Assembly (NCBI GenBank): GCA_019426215.1
Contig: CM033396.1
Location: 35,950,503 to 36,014,502, forward strand
DNA from: Buddleja alternifolia
Lineage: Eukaryota > Streptophyta > Magnoliopsida > Lamiales > Scrophulariaceae
DNA length: 64,000 nucleotides
Reading direction: 5' to 3'
Positions 21,963-33,737 of the stretch are shown piece after piece. The notes under the pieces were generated by a model, which was not told the DNA's origin, ran no database searches, and was given only the letters and a program-made list of their open reading frames with translations. Both the position numbers and the translations under genes were made by a program. Numbering within the stretch: the first letter of the stretch is position 1; each line of letters opens with the position of its first letter.

Positions 21963-22290
21963 CCATTATACACTACAATACAAACCATTATACACTGTGA
22001 ATTTTATACACAACTATATAGAATGGTATAACAGATTATAGATTAGATTCATTATTATACACTACAATACAAACCATTATACACTACAATACAAACCATT
22101 ATACACTGTGAATTTTATACACAACTATATAGAATGGTATAACAGATTATAGATTAGATTCATTATTATACACTACAATACAAACCATTATACACTGTGA
22201 ATTTTATACACAACTATATAGAATGGTATAACAAATTATACACTACAATACAAACCATTATACACTACAATACAAACCATTATACATCAC
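21963..22290. repeat. Minisatellite, about 100-bp higher-order unit
   Basis: Three copies of a block beginning 'ccattatacactgtgaattt' and running through 'caactatatagaatggtata' are interleaved with short units 'cattatacactacaatacaa' of about 20 bp. It lies inside copy A. Copy B has shorter related runs of 'cattatacagta' at 37005-37200 and 38460-38515. Confidence 0.8.
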
Positions 22291-22880
22291 GTTTTTGTAT
22301 ATTATACAGTTAGAAAGTTAAATGATGTTGCCCACCTTCTGTGTAAATGGGGCATTCAATCCACCTTCTGTTTCCACCTTTGAATATATAATGTTTATTT
22401 ATATAATACATATTTGGAAATTATTTCACCTAACCTGATTCTTAGTCTTCTTTTTCCTTGTTTTGTTTCAAAGAGATTTTGATTCATTTCATGATATCTT
22501 ATGCGTTCTGCGAAGAAGGTCATCCCTTTGATCTGAAATTTTTTGTGCAGTTGGAAAGATATTCAATCCACCACTTATTGAAATTGTCTTCAGCTCACAA
22601 ATGAGAATCCACAATGCAATTTCAATAAAAAAGAATGAGAAATGAATTCAAAGGTATTCACAGCAAGGATGAGAGGAAGAGAGAGAGAGAGGAGAGAAGA
22701 AAGACTTTTACTGTGTTTTGTTGTACAATGACGTGTATTTTACTATTATACCCCTCAGCCAGTTACAATTGAGTTTTACGCTGTTTCTAGTGTTAAATTT
22801 GGACTGTTTGATTTAATTGATCCAATGGTATATATTGGATCTTATATCTTATCTAATATAGGGTATGTAATAGATCTTGA

Positions 22881-22885
<5 letters not shown>

Positions 22886-22919
<34 letters not shown>

Positions 22920-23179
22920 AATCAATTGTACCAAAAATATATATATAAGTCGATTTTCTATTCGCCCTTCACAATAAGTAAAAGAAGAGTGACAACAACT
23001 AAAATAAACACAAAGTTGGCCATTCAGCTTATAAATAAAGGCATAAAATGGCCTGCTTTAGCGCCTAATGGGCTTATGGGCCCTTAGGTTCAAAACTTGA
23101 AGTGAGCCAAGTAAATATAACCAACATATTATCTGAGATAAGTTTTTTCTATCTACACTTTCTTATCTGAATTATATGG
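22886..23179. repeat. (TA)n tract and duplicated flank
   Basis: (TA)n at 22886-22917 is followed by 'gtcgattttctattcgccc' and 'aaaagaagagtga', a near copy of 20790-20835. No gene. Confidence 0.5.
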
Positions 23180-23500
23180 CTTTTTACAAAATTTTATATT
23201 TTAGTATTTTCTATCTAAATATTCGGAGGGACTCCATCGCATACATAGCATGTGACAGTTTTAAGGGTAAAAATGACATTTTATCAGTTGAAATGAAATT
23301 CGTTTGTGGTTCCTTGCAATGTTCAAAATGTCATTTCAACTTAAAAGAGTAAAATTAGTGAACCACAAGAGCCATAAAAATGTCGATTTTACCCTTAAAA
23401 GTGTTACATGTGATGTATGTGACGGAATCTCGGTGAATATTCCACAGGAAAATGCTAATAAATAAAATTTTATAAAAACTCGTATAGTTTAGATAATAAA
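23180..23500. mobile_element. Foldback element, about 320 bp
   Basis: The left arm (about 23180-23290) and right arm (about 23370-23500) are inverted copies. 'acagttttaagggtaaaaat' pairs with inverted 'attttacccttaaaagtgtt', and the outer parts pair 'ttttatattttagtattttc' with an A+T-rich inverse. Non-coding. Terminus and target duplication not resolved. Confidence 0.5.
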
Positions 23501-26155
23501 ATGTAGAATAATAAAGATTAAATATTTTTTTAAAAAAAGTGTAAAAATATAAAAAGTTTGGATGGGCTACTATTTTTACCCAATTTAGTTCCACCGGTGA
23601 AATTGACTCCCAAAAATATTAGAGGTTATAATTTCTACTTGACCGATGCTATATTGTCACCTTTTATATTTATTTTTTCACCATCCCTAATTTTGGCAAA
23701 AAAGTTATTGTAATTAATTCACTTTAATGAATTTAATATATTGATACTTTCTACATTGATGGGCGGTGAAAAGAAAGTAGCATGAAACTAGTACCATATA
23801 ACATTGTTCTTTAATTAATGTTATAAAATCAAATTTAGAAATACATGATAATCAAAGGAACCTGAATCATTGAGATTACATTGGGTAATATATTAGGGTT
23901 GCACAACGAGTCGATCGATTCACGAGTCTAATTAGCCAACTCGAGTGAAACTTATGCTCCAACTTGAGTTTTTTTTATTCAAACTTGACCTAAATGATCT
24001 TGAGTTTTTGAATAAAAATTTAAGCTCAAAAATGGTGTTTGAAAACTCGTGAGTCTATCATGAGCTTTTATCTTCTTTATTTTAATTACTATTTATATTT
24101 AAACTGTATAATATATTTTATAATTTATATATGGCCAACATTGGTAGCATTATCATTATTATTATTATTTTTATCATGGAAGTATAGTAAAATGATGATA
24201 ACATTAATAAAAAATGGTTTAAATAGTGATGAATACGAAATTTGAAGTATCTGACACACCAAGAATATCTGGGGTATTATTTAATGTTATACAATAGATT
24301 TTTAGTCAAAAGAGAATATTTTTTACTTTTGTTAAAAAGTAAAAATTAAACGAACAAATTGAAAGAACAGGAACTCCTTCATTGACCTTTTACTTTTTAA
24401 TATGTATCTTCGTTAATTGCTCCATGTGAAAGTCATATAACACACTTTATCATCGAGATTTTTGGATAAAAGTATAAGTGTAAGTATTTCTAAATTAATG
24501 TTATCACGCCGTAAAGGAGAAAAAATTGTGGTATAATTACTTTTGAAGATTTTTGGACGCATAAAAATTGACTTAATAATATGCCTAATAATATATTATT
24601 ATTATCATTATTATTGATCTCAAAAACCTTTGAAGTCAAAATTTATTTTTAAATTATATATATATATATATATAGTTGTATCTTCCATGTATCATATTTT
24701 AAAATTTAACGAATCTATATCCTTGTATCTATATTCGTATATTAATATATATATAAATATATACATATATACATGTGTATGTGTGTGTTTTTAGTAGGCT
24801 TTGAAGTTGAGACAAAAGTTTTTGAAAACTTAACTCCACCTCCGCTTACTTGTAGCCCTATGCGTCATGTTCAAAAGACGTAAACATCGTAGCGCGCGTG
24901 TAGTAGAGCATCGTAGCGCGCGTGCAGAAGAAACAATTAATCCCTCCCTCCTATTTAAAGATTACTCCCATTGTACAGCAATGCGATATTTTAATATTAT
25001 CGCAACACTTTCGCAAATATTCGTGATTGATACGTACTTTTCGCGAGTTATAATGGTATCTCGTATTGGGAACTGGAGAAGTTACGCTGTGCATGGGGCC
25101 CACTGCCGACTGACTTGACTGTCACCCACCTCAAATTGTTTTGTACCCCAATTTGGTCCTCATTTTTCTTCAAATATCATATTTGCCCCTATGACCTGGC
25201 TTTTCTCTTTTTTCCTACTTTTAGTGTGTGGTTGGCTAACTTGACCTTGCCCAATCTAAATAAAAGGGCTAACTTCGCCTTTTTAGGTGTTCCAACCAAA
25301 AAATTTATTTATTTATTGATTGATCTTTTACATGAGATACTATTCCTTTGTGAATAACACTTAGTGAAATTCATCAAAAATGTCGAATAGTTCTAATTGC
25401 GTGTCAAGGCAAGGATATTCCTTTTATAAAAGAAAATTAATAAGGAATGTGATTGTTGAGTAATTTAGTTATTCATGTTATGCAAAATCAAAAGAACATT
25501 GGGAATCTAGTTCGATATTTTTTTTATGAGTCTCAAATCGTGTTAATATAACTATAATTATAAGAATACATGATGAGAATATCTAACAATGCAAACACTA
25601 AAAACAAAGCAATGTATATATAGTTATCGTATATTGGAGTAATATATAAATACAGAAGAGTTAATTTATTTTTTTATTTAAACTATTGACTATTGATCTC
25701 TCGAAACATAAAACTGATTATTTTAATAAAAGATCAATAACTATCACATGGAACAATTCAGATCAACGGAGCTATTGTAATACATATATAACGATGGGTT
25801 AGATAGTCTTTATATTGCTATATCATCATTTTCTTATGTCATCATCTTACATGTACACATCAAACGATTCACACCGTACTCTACAAATATCTATGCGGCA
25901 ACACAAAATGTTCTCATTTCTCACAAGTGCTTGGGGCACTACTACTATAGGAGTTTTATGTTGTTGAATGTATTTATTAAGTTAAAATAAAATGTCAAAA
26001 GGAAAATCATTCTAATAAGTTATATCCCTAAAAGATATTAACTAAATTGAAATACAATCAACATACCGTTGCTAGGTCACAAATTACTATGGCAATATTC
26101 AAAGTATTGGGTCAATTAAGTCGGGCTAATACCTTAGTGGTTAGTTTTAACTTTT
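23501..26155. other. A+T-rich spacer
   Basis: It contains a possible decayed element with 'aactcgag' words at 23895-24060, a (TA)n tract at 24656-24674, and a short tandem duplication of 'catcgtagcgcgcgtg' at about 24886 and 24910. That duplication is unusually G+C-rich for the surroundings. No gene was supported, and small frames at 24867-25357 show no domain. Confidence 0.45.
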
Positions 26156-26176
26156 ATATATATATATATATATATA

Positions 26177-26401
26177 AACCTATTATAGTACCATATACAC
26201 GGTTGTTATCAACACAAGTTGGCTCGATTGGTAAAAATGGACAACTTCTCATCAGAAGGTTGTGTGTTCGATTCCCTCTACTGACTTGAGGACTGTGTTG
26301 GTGGACAATCTGTAAGTATCTCTATTAGTAGCCTATAATCCCAAAGGCATACCCTGACCCTGGTAGATCTGAGCTGACCCTATCTAAACTTTAATGTACC
26401 A
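26177..26401 (+). mobile_element. SINE-like sequence with pol III boxes
   Basis: An A-box-like 'gttggctcgattgg' (26218-26231) is followed 34 bp later by a B-box-like 'gttcgattccc' (26266-26276), in tRNA-type order and spacing. There is no tRNA fold over the segment, so a SINE is more likely than a tRNA. (TA)n tracts flank it on both sides (26156-26176 and 26402-26426). The 3' end and target duplication were not resolved. Confidence 0.5.
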
Positions 26402-26426
<25 letters not shown>

Positions 26427-26434
<8 letters not shown>

Positions 26435-27021
26435 CCGTTGTTGGATTGTGAACTATATTAAGTGGCCAATCATTTCAAAGGCAAGTATAGTAATTAAGTA
26501 TCAAATTAAGATGAAATTAAATTATATAGGTTGCCTCTGTTAAACTTAATATATGTATGTCTAGTCGTGTAAATTTAAAAAATATATATACAAATCTACT
26601 AGAGAATATAATATATGAAGTAAGAGAAAATTGAATTTAGATGAGGTATTACTATTTTTTCAAGTAGTTTTATGTATTTATATCTTCGTAACTCTTCAAC
26701 TTTATTAATTGTAGGGAAGTGTCAAAACAACGGTTTTCATCTAAATTTTACGGAGTTAAAATTTTAGTTGATGTAGTACTATGTTTTCACTTAATTTTGG
26801 ATACTTTTAGTTTCAAAAACGTGTCGAGCACACCATCGATCATATAAAACAATTTCTTTTATTAAGCAATTTATGAACACGAATAATTTATGCAGGAAGC
26901 GTGTCGTTTCGTGACAACAAAATTGTAGCAATGCATCATATCAAAGAATATTGCAAGCATATAAAAGGATTTGATAAAATGTTTGAAAAAGGCTATTTTG
27001 TGATAAAGTTTGGATAGAAAC
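26427..27021. other. Spacer
   Basis: No supported gene or repeat. Confidence 0.45.
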
Positions 27022-27024
27022 TAA

Positions 27025-27426
27025 GGCTCTGTTTGGATGTGTTTTCATTTCGTTTTCAATCGTTATTTTTTAAAATGTATGAGAGAACATGTTTTTTTAT
27101 TTTCGTATAAGAAAAGTGTTAAAGAAGGTGTGTTTGGTTGTATTTTTTAAAATGATTGAAATTTGTGAGTATAATGTGTGAAATGATTGAAAAGTAATGA
27201 TTAGATGATGGTGATGGGTGGAAGAGAGAGATGATGGTGATGGGTGGATGTGAGAGAAAATGTGAGATAAATGATATGAAATGTAATTTTAAATAAATAA
27301 TTGAAATTTCTCGGGAACGTGAAAATGAGAATATTTTCAGTTAAAAACAGTATAAATTGTGTATTTCCATTTTCAGATGAAAATAAAAATGGAAAAAGTA
27401 GGATGAAAACACAAACAAACAGAGCC
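27025..27426. mobile_element. Tourist-like (PIF/Harbinger) MITE
   Basis: Terminal inverted repeats read 'ggctctgtttggatgtgttt' and, inverted, 'ggctctgtttgtttgtgttt'. The 402-bp element is flanked by a perfect TAA duplication (27022-27024 and 27427-27429). This is the standard Tourist signature. Non-coding interior. Confidence 0.8.
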
Positions 27427-27429
27427 TAA

Positions 27430-27695
27430 ACAATTTCAGTCTTTAAATAGCTAAATTCTTAAAATTAGCATTTTGGTAGATTAACCAATGCCGGGTTTTT
27501 AACTCGAAATGATTTCTGCTTTAGAAAAATATATTTAAAAAAAACTCAAATTACTTTTTTTTTTGCTGCTTACTTTTTACTAGAGTTAATTTTTATAGTT
27601 GAATTCTGCCTGTGGTAACGTTTTCAAGACTTAATTCTTATTATTAACTCTAAATGAAAAGAAAAATGTGACTGAAAGGATACGTGTACCTACTG

Positions 27696-27731
<36 letters not shown>

Positions 27732-28082
27732 GAGTTGTAACAAATTAACCTGCGTTGCAATTTTTGATTGACCGATTTCCAAAGGCCTTTTTTTTTACCA
27801 GTGCATCAATCTTGTCTATGAAAGTGATTTAAAGCCCACTAAATTAAGGTAGAAGACAAATCATAATCATATTTTGGCCTGAATTTCTTTAAAGAACGCC
27901 CATAATCAATTAATTTACTTGGAGATGGTAGCTCAACTAGTTCTCATCCATTATTTTCAATAAAAATGTACTAGCTTTGAATTTTTTGTGATAGTAGCTC
28001 GTGAATCCTTTTTATCATACTGAATTATTTATTTCAATTTAATGTTTCATATTATATATGACAGTTAAGTGTGCAAGATATT

Positions 28083-28129
<47 letters not shown>

Positions 28130-28630
28130 CAAGTTGAAGCAGTATTTACCCTCTTAGCTAAAAAGAGAAGCAGCAGTATTTACCCCTTTGTGTATCATCA
28201 TAATTGGGATTGGTTTGTGTTAGAATATTACACTTCCACAAATAGAATTCAACCTTTTATCGCTATTAGGTGAGATTACTTTCTAGCGAAGTGAATTATG
28301 GAAGGCTCGGCCAAAATCACTTGCTAATTCTATGACAAATCAAGCACACTAGTTCGAGTGTATATTATATCTCTAATTTTTTTACAAAAATGTGTCTGAA
28401 AATCATCCACAATACACTTTATTGTGTGCTAGAAATAAACACTGGAACTTTTGGATTTGGGTTAATATATATGTTTGCCAAACTCACCCTAATAATATTT
28501 GCGTGTCATGGACCGTAGCTCGTTAATAGCCCTTGGTGATCATGTGACGCGAATTTTCTATTGTTGGACTCATGGAAGCAAAAAGTTGGCAAGAGCTTTC
28601 ACATAAAATTAAAGGGCACCTATATATTCT

Positions 28631-28665
<35 letters not shown>

Positions 28666-29238
28666 TATACATATATATAATGATATTGATGACTTTATGC
28701 TATGACAAACACATTTATCTAAAGTATCTCGTGTTTGTATCATTAATGATCTCGAGATATTTGTTCTTAAATATCCTTAAAGATTGATATCTTCTGGACT
28801 AGTAAATAGGTTCATTAATGATCTCAAAATAATATCTCGTCATTTTCCATAATCTAAAATATTTGATAATCTCATGATGGAACGTGAGTGTTATCGCATA
28901 TGTACTTAAAGTGTGAGATGATGATGTCTTTTTTTAAAAATTTAATTGTTCAATAATTTCTGCGGTTGTGGAATTATTCATGAATTTGTTTATAAATCTA
29001 TTAATAATGGTTGGTGGACATAGTATTCTCCACTCTCACGTATGACGTGGATGTGTCAGTATAATGGTTTCTCAATTTTGAATAATTACAATTGTTTTTA
29101 TTACTCATATAAGTTGCACGTGTATTTACTATTTATTATATAAATAATCTTGTGATTATATCAAGATCTAGATCACATTAATTTGCGAGTTTAGACGAGA
29201 AAATAGGAAATTAAAACGACCAAAAAGTAAATTAATTA
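27430..29238. other. Spacer with microsatellites
   Basis: (TA)n at about 27697-27722 and 28088-28121, and (CT)n(TA)n at 28630-28672. 28370-28470 carries words ('acacaatacactttattgtgtgc' in part) related to the 9-bp-TSD MITE family and may be a fragment. No gene. Confidence 0.45.
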
Positions 29239-29243
29239 AGCAA

Positions 29244-30219
29244 TGTTGTTCAATCAGCACCAAACACGGACACAAACAATGTGAAATGCATGAATGAATA
29301 ATTGAGGCGAGAGAACACCCTCTTTCCTTAATGCAAAATTAACCCGCTACAGGTAATACGAGTCTATGCAATAGCGTCCCAAAATACAACGATTATTTTC
29401 TGAATTATGAACCACTTCTATTTCAGAACTTCAACGAACTCAAGAACTGCTCGAACTTTAGAGAGAAAATTATATGAAATGTTGTATGATTTCAATGTGA
29501 CAAATTCAGACTGGGGAGGAGCCTATTTATAGGCTTGAGAATCAGACAAGCCATTAAAAACAAAATTAAACCTGCCTTTAAAATATATCTGTAACAACAG
29601 ATATATTTTTAAATTTTGAACAACAAGTGGCCAGTTTTTTATTCAACCACATTTTTAAGCTTTCAGCAATTTTCAGTAGTTGGACTTACAAATTAGGGAA
29701 TTTTCTGAGCCAAAAATAATTAAATAACATTCAATAAATTTGGCCTAAAAAGATAATTCATTTGAGCCCACAAGCCCAAACCACACAATTCACAACCCTG
29801 GCCCAGGCCTAGGAACCTGGACCCCGTGACCAGTCTGGGCGGGCAGACAGACGGCGGCAATGGCGGCACTTGTGCGCGTTTGTGATGAATCGGACAATGG
29901 TTAGGTCCTCTCCCCTCACAATCCCACAAAACTTGAGATGGCCCAAAGGGCCAACCATTTATCTCAAGGTAATTATATATAACCCCTTTCAACTTATGGT
30001 TTGAAAATGTGGATATCCACATTCAAATACTATACGTTAACACTTAATTTCTCATTCGTTACAAGTCTGAATTGAGACATTCGAAATGTTAAAAAATTAT
30101 CTACTCACTGAGTAGATTAATATTATCCAATAATATTTCGTATCTCGAATATATACGGTGTTCGAATATTGTATGCAAAAGTGGTAGTCACACACTTTCT
30201 ATACACACAATTTCCAACA
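29244..30219 (-). repeat. 3' LTR of the decayed copia element
   Basis: On the minus strand it begins tgttggaaa, next to a purine-rich tract (minus-strand reading of 30220-30226, 'gggggat'). A TATA-like 'ctataaatagg' lies on the minus strand near 29520-29532, placing the LTR promoter. Confidence 0.8.
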
Positions 30220-30418
30220 ATCCCCCACACGAATTAAATTAATGCAATGTGTGATCTCGAAAGTTCGGTTGAAAGTTTATTACATCAAAAGAGGTAGCTT
30301 TTGGATTTGAACCTTTCTTAGTGAAATATCATCGCATTTACTAGGCTACCCAATGAACGCAATGTCTTGAATTGGTTATCCATTCGTGTAAACTCAGATG
30401 TCCTTAAGATTTTAATCC

Positions 30419-31128
30419 CTAATATGACATCTGCCAACCCCTATCCTTCATGTCAAAGTTCTTCTTCAACATCCCTTCAGTATTCATGATAATATCATGA
30501 TTAATTCCCATAATCAACATATCGTCTACATATAGAAATACCAGGACATAAGCATTATGTGTTTGTCTAACATACACGCACTTGTCACACTCGTTGATTT
30601 TGAAACCATTTGACAGCATCGTTCTATAAATTTTTCATGTCACTGCTTTGGCGCTTGTTTAAGTCCATAAAACGACTTCACAAATTTACATACTTTCTTA
30701 ACCTGTCCAGGAGCAACATACCCCTTGGGTTGTTCCATGTATATTTCTTCATCTAATTCGTCATTCAGAAACGCAGTCTTAACATCCATTTGATGTATCT
30801 CAAGGTTACACAACGCTGCAATAGCGATGAATAATCTTATCGATGTAATAATCATTACCGGAGAATAAGTATCGAAGAAATTAAGATCCTCCGTTTGTCG
30901 GTATCTTTGGACTACCAAATGGGCCTTGCACTTAGCAATAATTTCATCAGTCTTATTTTCTTTTCAAAATCCATTTACAGTCCAAAGGCTTACTTTACTT
31001 TGGAAGATCAATCAACTCCAGGTATGATTTTGCATAATAGACTCGATTTCACTATTGATAGCCTCTTTTCAAAGTTGAGCATCTGGACTGGACATAGCTT
31101 CCTTAATCGTTCTTGGTTTCATTTCTAA
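30419..31128 (-). pseudogene. copia reverse transcriptase remnant
   Basis: Frame 30918-30640 holds 'DTYSPVMIITSIRL', '[21 protein letters not shown]' (first catalytic region) and 'YGLKQAPKQ'. Frame 30619-30419 holds the catalytic box 'FLYVDDMLIMG'. They are separated by a frame disruption. No RNase H follows before the LTR. Dead. Confidence 0.85.
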
Positions 31129-31322
31129 TGTATATGATACAAAATCGAGACTAAATGATTTTGCAGCTCTTACTCTGTTGCTACGACGTGGTTCTTTATC
31201 CACGGGATTAGAACTACTACCAAAAGCATCATGCATTCTTTTAAGATGGCCTTGTTCATTTCTTCCTTATTGGAAAACTATCTTAAAAAAGCGAAGCATT
31301 TCTAGATTCCATGATAGTACCT

Positions 31323-32050
31323 TCATGAATATCTGAGATTTCTAGCTATAACCAACACGAATATGCAATCAACAGTTTTAGGCCATATCTTCACTTGTTT
31401 GGGTTTGGGTACTTTTACCTTAGATAAACACCCCCACACTTTGAGGAACTTGTATGAAGGTTTGTGACCTTTCCAGAGTTCGTACAGAGTCTCACTCCTA
31501 CTTTTGTGGAGAATCTTATTAAGGATGTAATTGGTAAAGAGGATTGCCTCCCCCCACAAATTCTGAGGTAGTCCAGAATTAATCATCAACACATTCGTCA
31601 TCTCCTTAAGAATACGATTTTATGTTCCGCTACTCCGTTTGATTGTGGTGAATATGGTGTCATTGTTTGATGTATAATGCCTGAATTTGCAGAAAATTCA
31701 TCAAATGGTGCTCCGTATTCACAACCTCTATCACTATGGATAGTCTTTATCCTTTTCCCAAGTTGATTTTCAACTTCTGTTTTGTAATGTGTAAAAGCCT
31801 CAAGTGCTTCGTCTTTACACTTTAGTAAATACACATAACAATACTTTGTGCAATCATCAATGAATTTAATGAAATACTTTTTCCCACCTCTAGTGTGCAC
31901 AAACTTCAAATCATAGATATCACTATGAATAAGCTCTAAAGATGCGGTGTTTTTTTCCACAGAAGGAAACTGCTGTTTGACTAGCTTTGCCTCAACACAA
32001 ATCTTGCATTTGTGTTCATTTTCAACTTTAAAATTTGGTAATAAATTCAA
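31323..32050 (-). pseudogene. copia integrase remnant
   Basis: Frame 32050-31598 contains '[14 protein letters not shown]' (zinc-binding CxxC end), the first catalytic Asp in '[10 protein letters not shown]', the second in 'IHSDRGCEY', and '[11 protein letters not shown]' with the Glu position. Frame 31601-31323 continues with 'WGEAILFTNYILNK' and 'YELWKGHKPSYKFLKVWG'. Two frames are needed, so it is inactive. Confidence 0.85.
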
Positions 32051-32210
32051 GTTAAATAATATTTGAATAGTAATAATTTACATGTCCTAGTCTAACATGC
32101 CACAAATTAGAATAATCAAGCAAATAAACAGAATTATCAATAATTCTATTGCCATCTTTTTCAATTACAACAGAGCGGATTACATTCATTTAGAAAAGGC
32201 CCTGCTCTAG

Positions 32211-32560
32211 TTAACCTTTTCCTTCATAAAGTCTTCTCTTTGTCAAAGAAAACCTATCAGCGTTGAAGACTATCTTGAATCCATTCTTAACCAAAGCTAA
32301 ACCAGAAACTAGATTCTTGCAAATCTCCGGAACGTGCAGAACTTTAGTCAACATCAGCTCTTTGCCTGAAGTCATCTTTAGCACAAATTTCCCCATTTTG
32401 ACCGCTGGAGACGTGGCCAAGTTGCCCAGTCTACGTCCTTTAGTTGGTGTATAGGACGAGAAAGCCCCCTATCTGAATAGATATGGCGAGTAGCTCCAAT
32501 GTCAATAAATCAATACCTCGGGTTGTCTACCAAATTAGCTTCGAACACGACGGTAGTGAG
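32211..32560 (-). pseudogene. copia protease and pre-integrase remnant
   Basis: The protease active site reads D-I-G-A-T-R-H with its Asp at 32503-32501, where DSGAT is usual. The frame at 32420-32211 follows with 'KMTSGKELMLTKVLHVPEI', typical of copia protease ends. Confidence 0.7.
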
Positions 32561-32583
32561 ATCATGATCAGTCAGATCAATCG

Positions 32584-33737
32584 TCACCTGGATATCAAAT
32601 CGTTTGCGATCATCTCATTGATGCCTTGGGCATCATCAATAGCTAGGTGCACCTGGTTCTTGCCTTTTTTTTTTACCAGAAACCTTTCCTCGAGACGAAT
32701 TATTTTTCTTAGGCTCTTCGCAGTCTCTAGCCTAAGGACCAGTTCAGCCACAATTGAAACAACCCTTACCGTGTTTCGACTTGTCTTTCCCAATCTGCTT
32801 TTCTGGGAATTTCGTTTGGATTTTCCTTGGAATTTTCTTTTTCGGTTTGAGCTTTTCAGAACCTCTGCGATGTTTGACATTCCCTTTACAAAAAGCTTCT
32901 TGTCAGAACCACGATTGTCTTCCTCAATTTTGAGTCGAACAACCAAGTCTTCTAGACACATCTCCTTTCATTTTTGTTTCAAGTAGTTCTTGAAATCATT
33001 CCATGAGGGTGGTAACTTCTCTATGATAGAAGCTACTTGGAAAAACGCACTCAGAGCCATATTCTCATCATGAACTTCGTATATAATTATTTGAAGCTCT
33101 CGGACTTGGCTCGTTACGGACTTAGAGTCCACCATTTTGAAGTTTAAGAACTTCGATACCACGAAGTTTATCAGTCCGACGTCATTAGTTCTGTACTTCC
33201 CATCCAATGCCTCCAAGATGTCTTTAGCAGTCTTAACTGACAGATAAACACCATAAAGCAAATCATCCAAACCATCGAGGATGTAATTCTTGCAAAGGAA
33301 ATTACAGTGGTGTCAGGCATCATATGCTGCCCTCAATTGGTTGTCAGTGGACTCAGTTGGGATGGATGGAGCATCCTCCCTCAAGAACCTCGCCAGGCTT
33401 AAAGTAGTGAGATAGAACAACATCTTTTGCTGCCATCTCTTGAAATCAGCCTCGTTGAACTTCAACAGCCTTTCAGCCTATGCCAGAATAATCAGATTAG
33501 TCGGAGGAACAAATTGTGGATTCGGACCGAAGCCAGAACCGGAACTAGGACAAGAACCGGAACCAAAACCGTCACCAACACCGAAACTAGAGCCAATACT
33601 GAGACTGAAACCGGCACTAGGTCCACTCCCAAAATCAAGGGTAGCGGCAGCATCATCACGGGCACCAACATTACCAATATTAACCATTTTCAGAATTTTG
33701 AAGTGACAGAAATCAACAACAAATGTTGTGTTAAGAT
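32584..33737 (-). pseudogene. copia gag remnant
   Basis: It contains 'WQQKMLFYLTTLSLARFL' (about 33450-33400), 'LDGLDDLLYGVYLSVKTAK' (about 33270) and 'LPPSWNDFKNYLKQK'. A broken zinc knuckle follows, in which 'CFNCG' and a later Cys are kept but the His position is lost and stops intervene (about 32760-32720). The first 90 codons after the LTR are Gly/Ser-rich, unusual for copia gag. No canonical initiator-tRNA primer binding site was seen between the LTR and gag. Confidence 0.75.

Larger units (their letters stand above)
21252..22885 (+). mobile_element. (TA)n-flanked TIR element, copy A
   Basis: The left end starts 'tagaggatatggatcaaata'. The right end, inverted, starts 'tagtgtcaagatctattaca'. 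The arms extend about 85 bp and share 'gatccaatggt/accatttgatc' style words. Both sides abut (TA)n tracts (21225-21251 and 22886-22917). A second copy lies at 36341-39004. The two copies share the arm sequence, an (atc)n zone, a small open frame and 'cattatacag/ac' repeats. Confidence 0.65.

Noticed and set aside
21930..22300. A CRISPR-like array in the regular 'cattatacac' repeats
   Set aside because: Repeats are contiguous or of mixed spacing, spacers are themselves repeated, and the context is a plant transposon.
26213..26290. A tRNA gene
   Set aside because: A and B boxes are present but no cloverleaf with paired acceptor arm could be made. SINE is a better reading.
29720..30022. A 100-codon minus-strand frame rich in Pro/Gly/Cys
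   Set aside because: It lies wholly inside the LTR of the decayed copia element, and the equivalent frame in the other LTR is not conserved at protein level.
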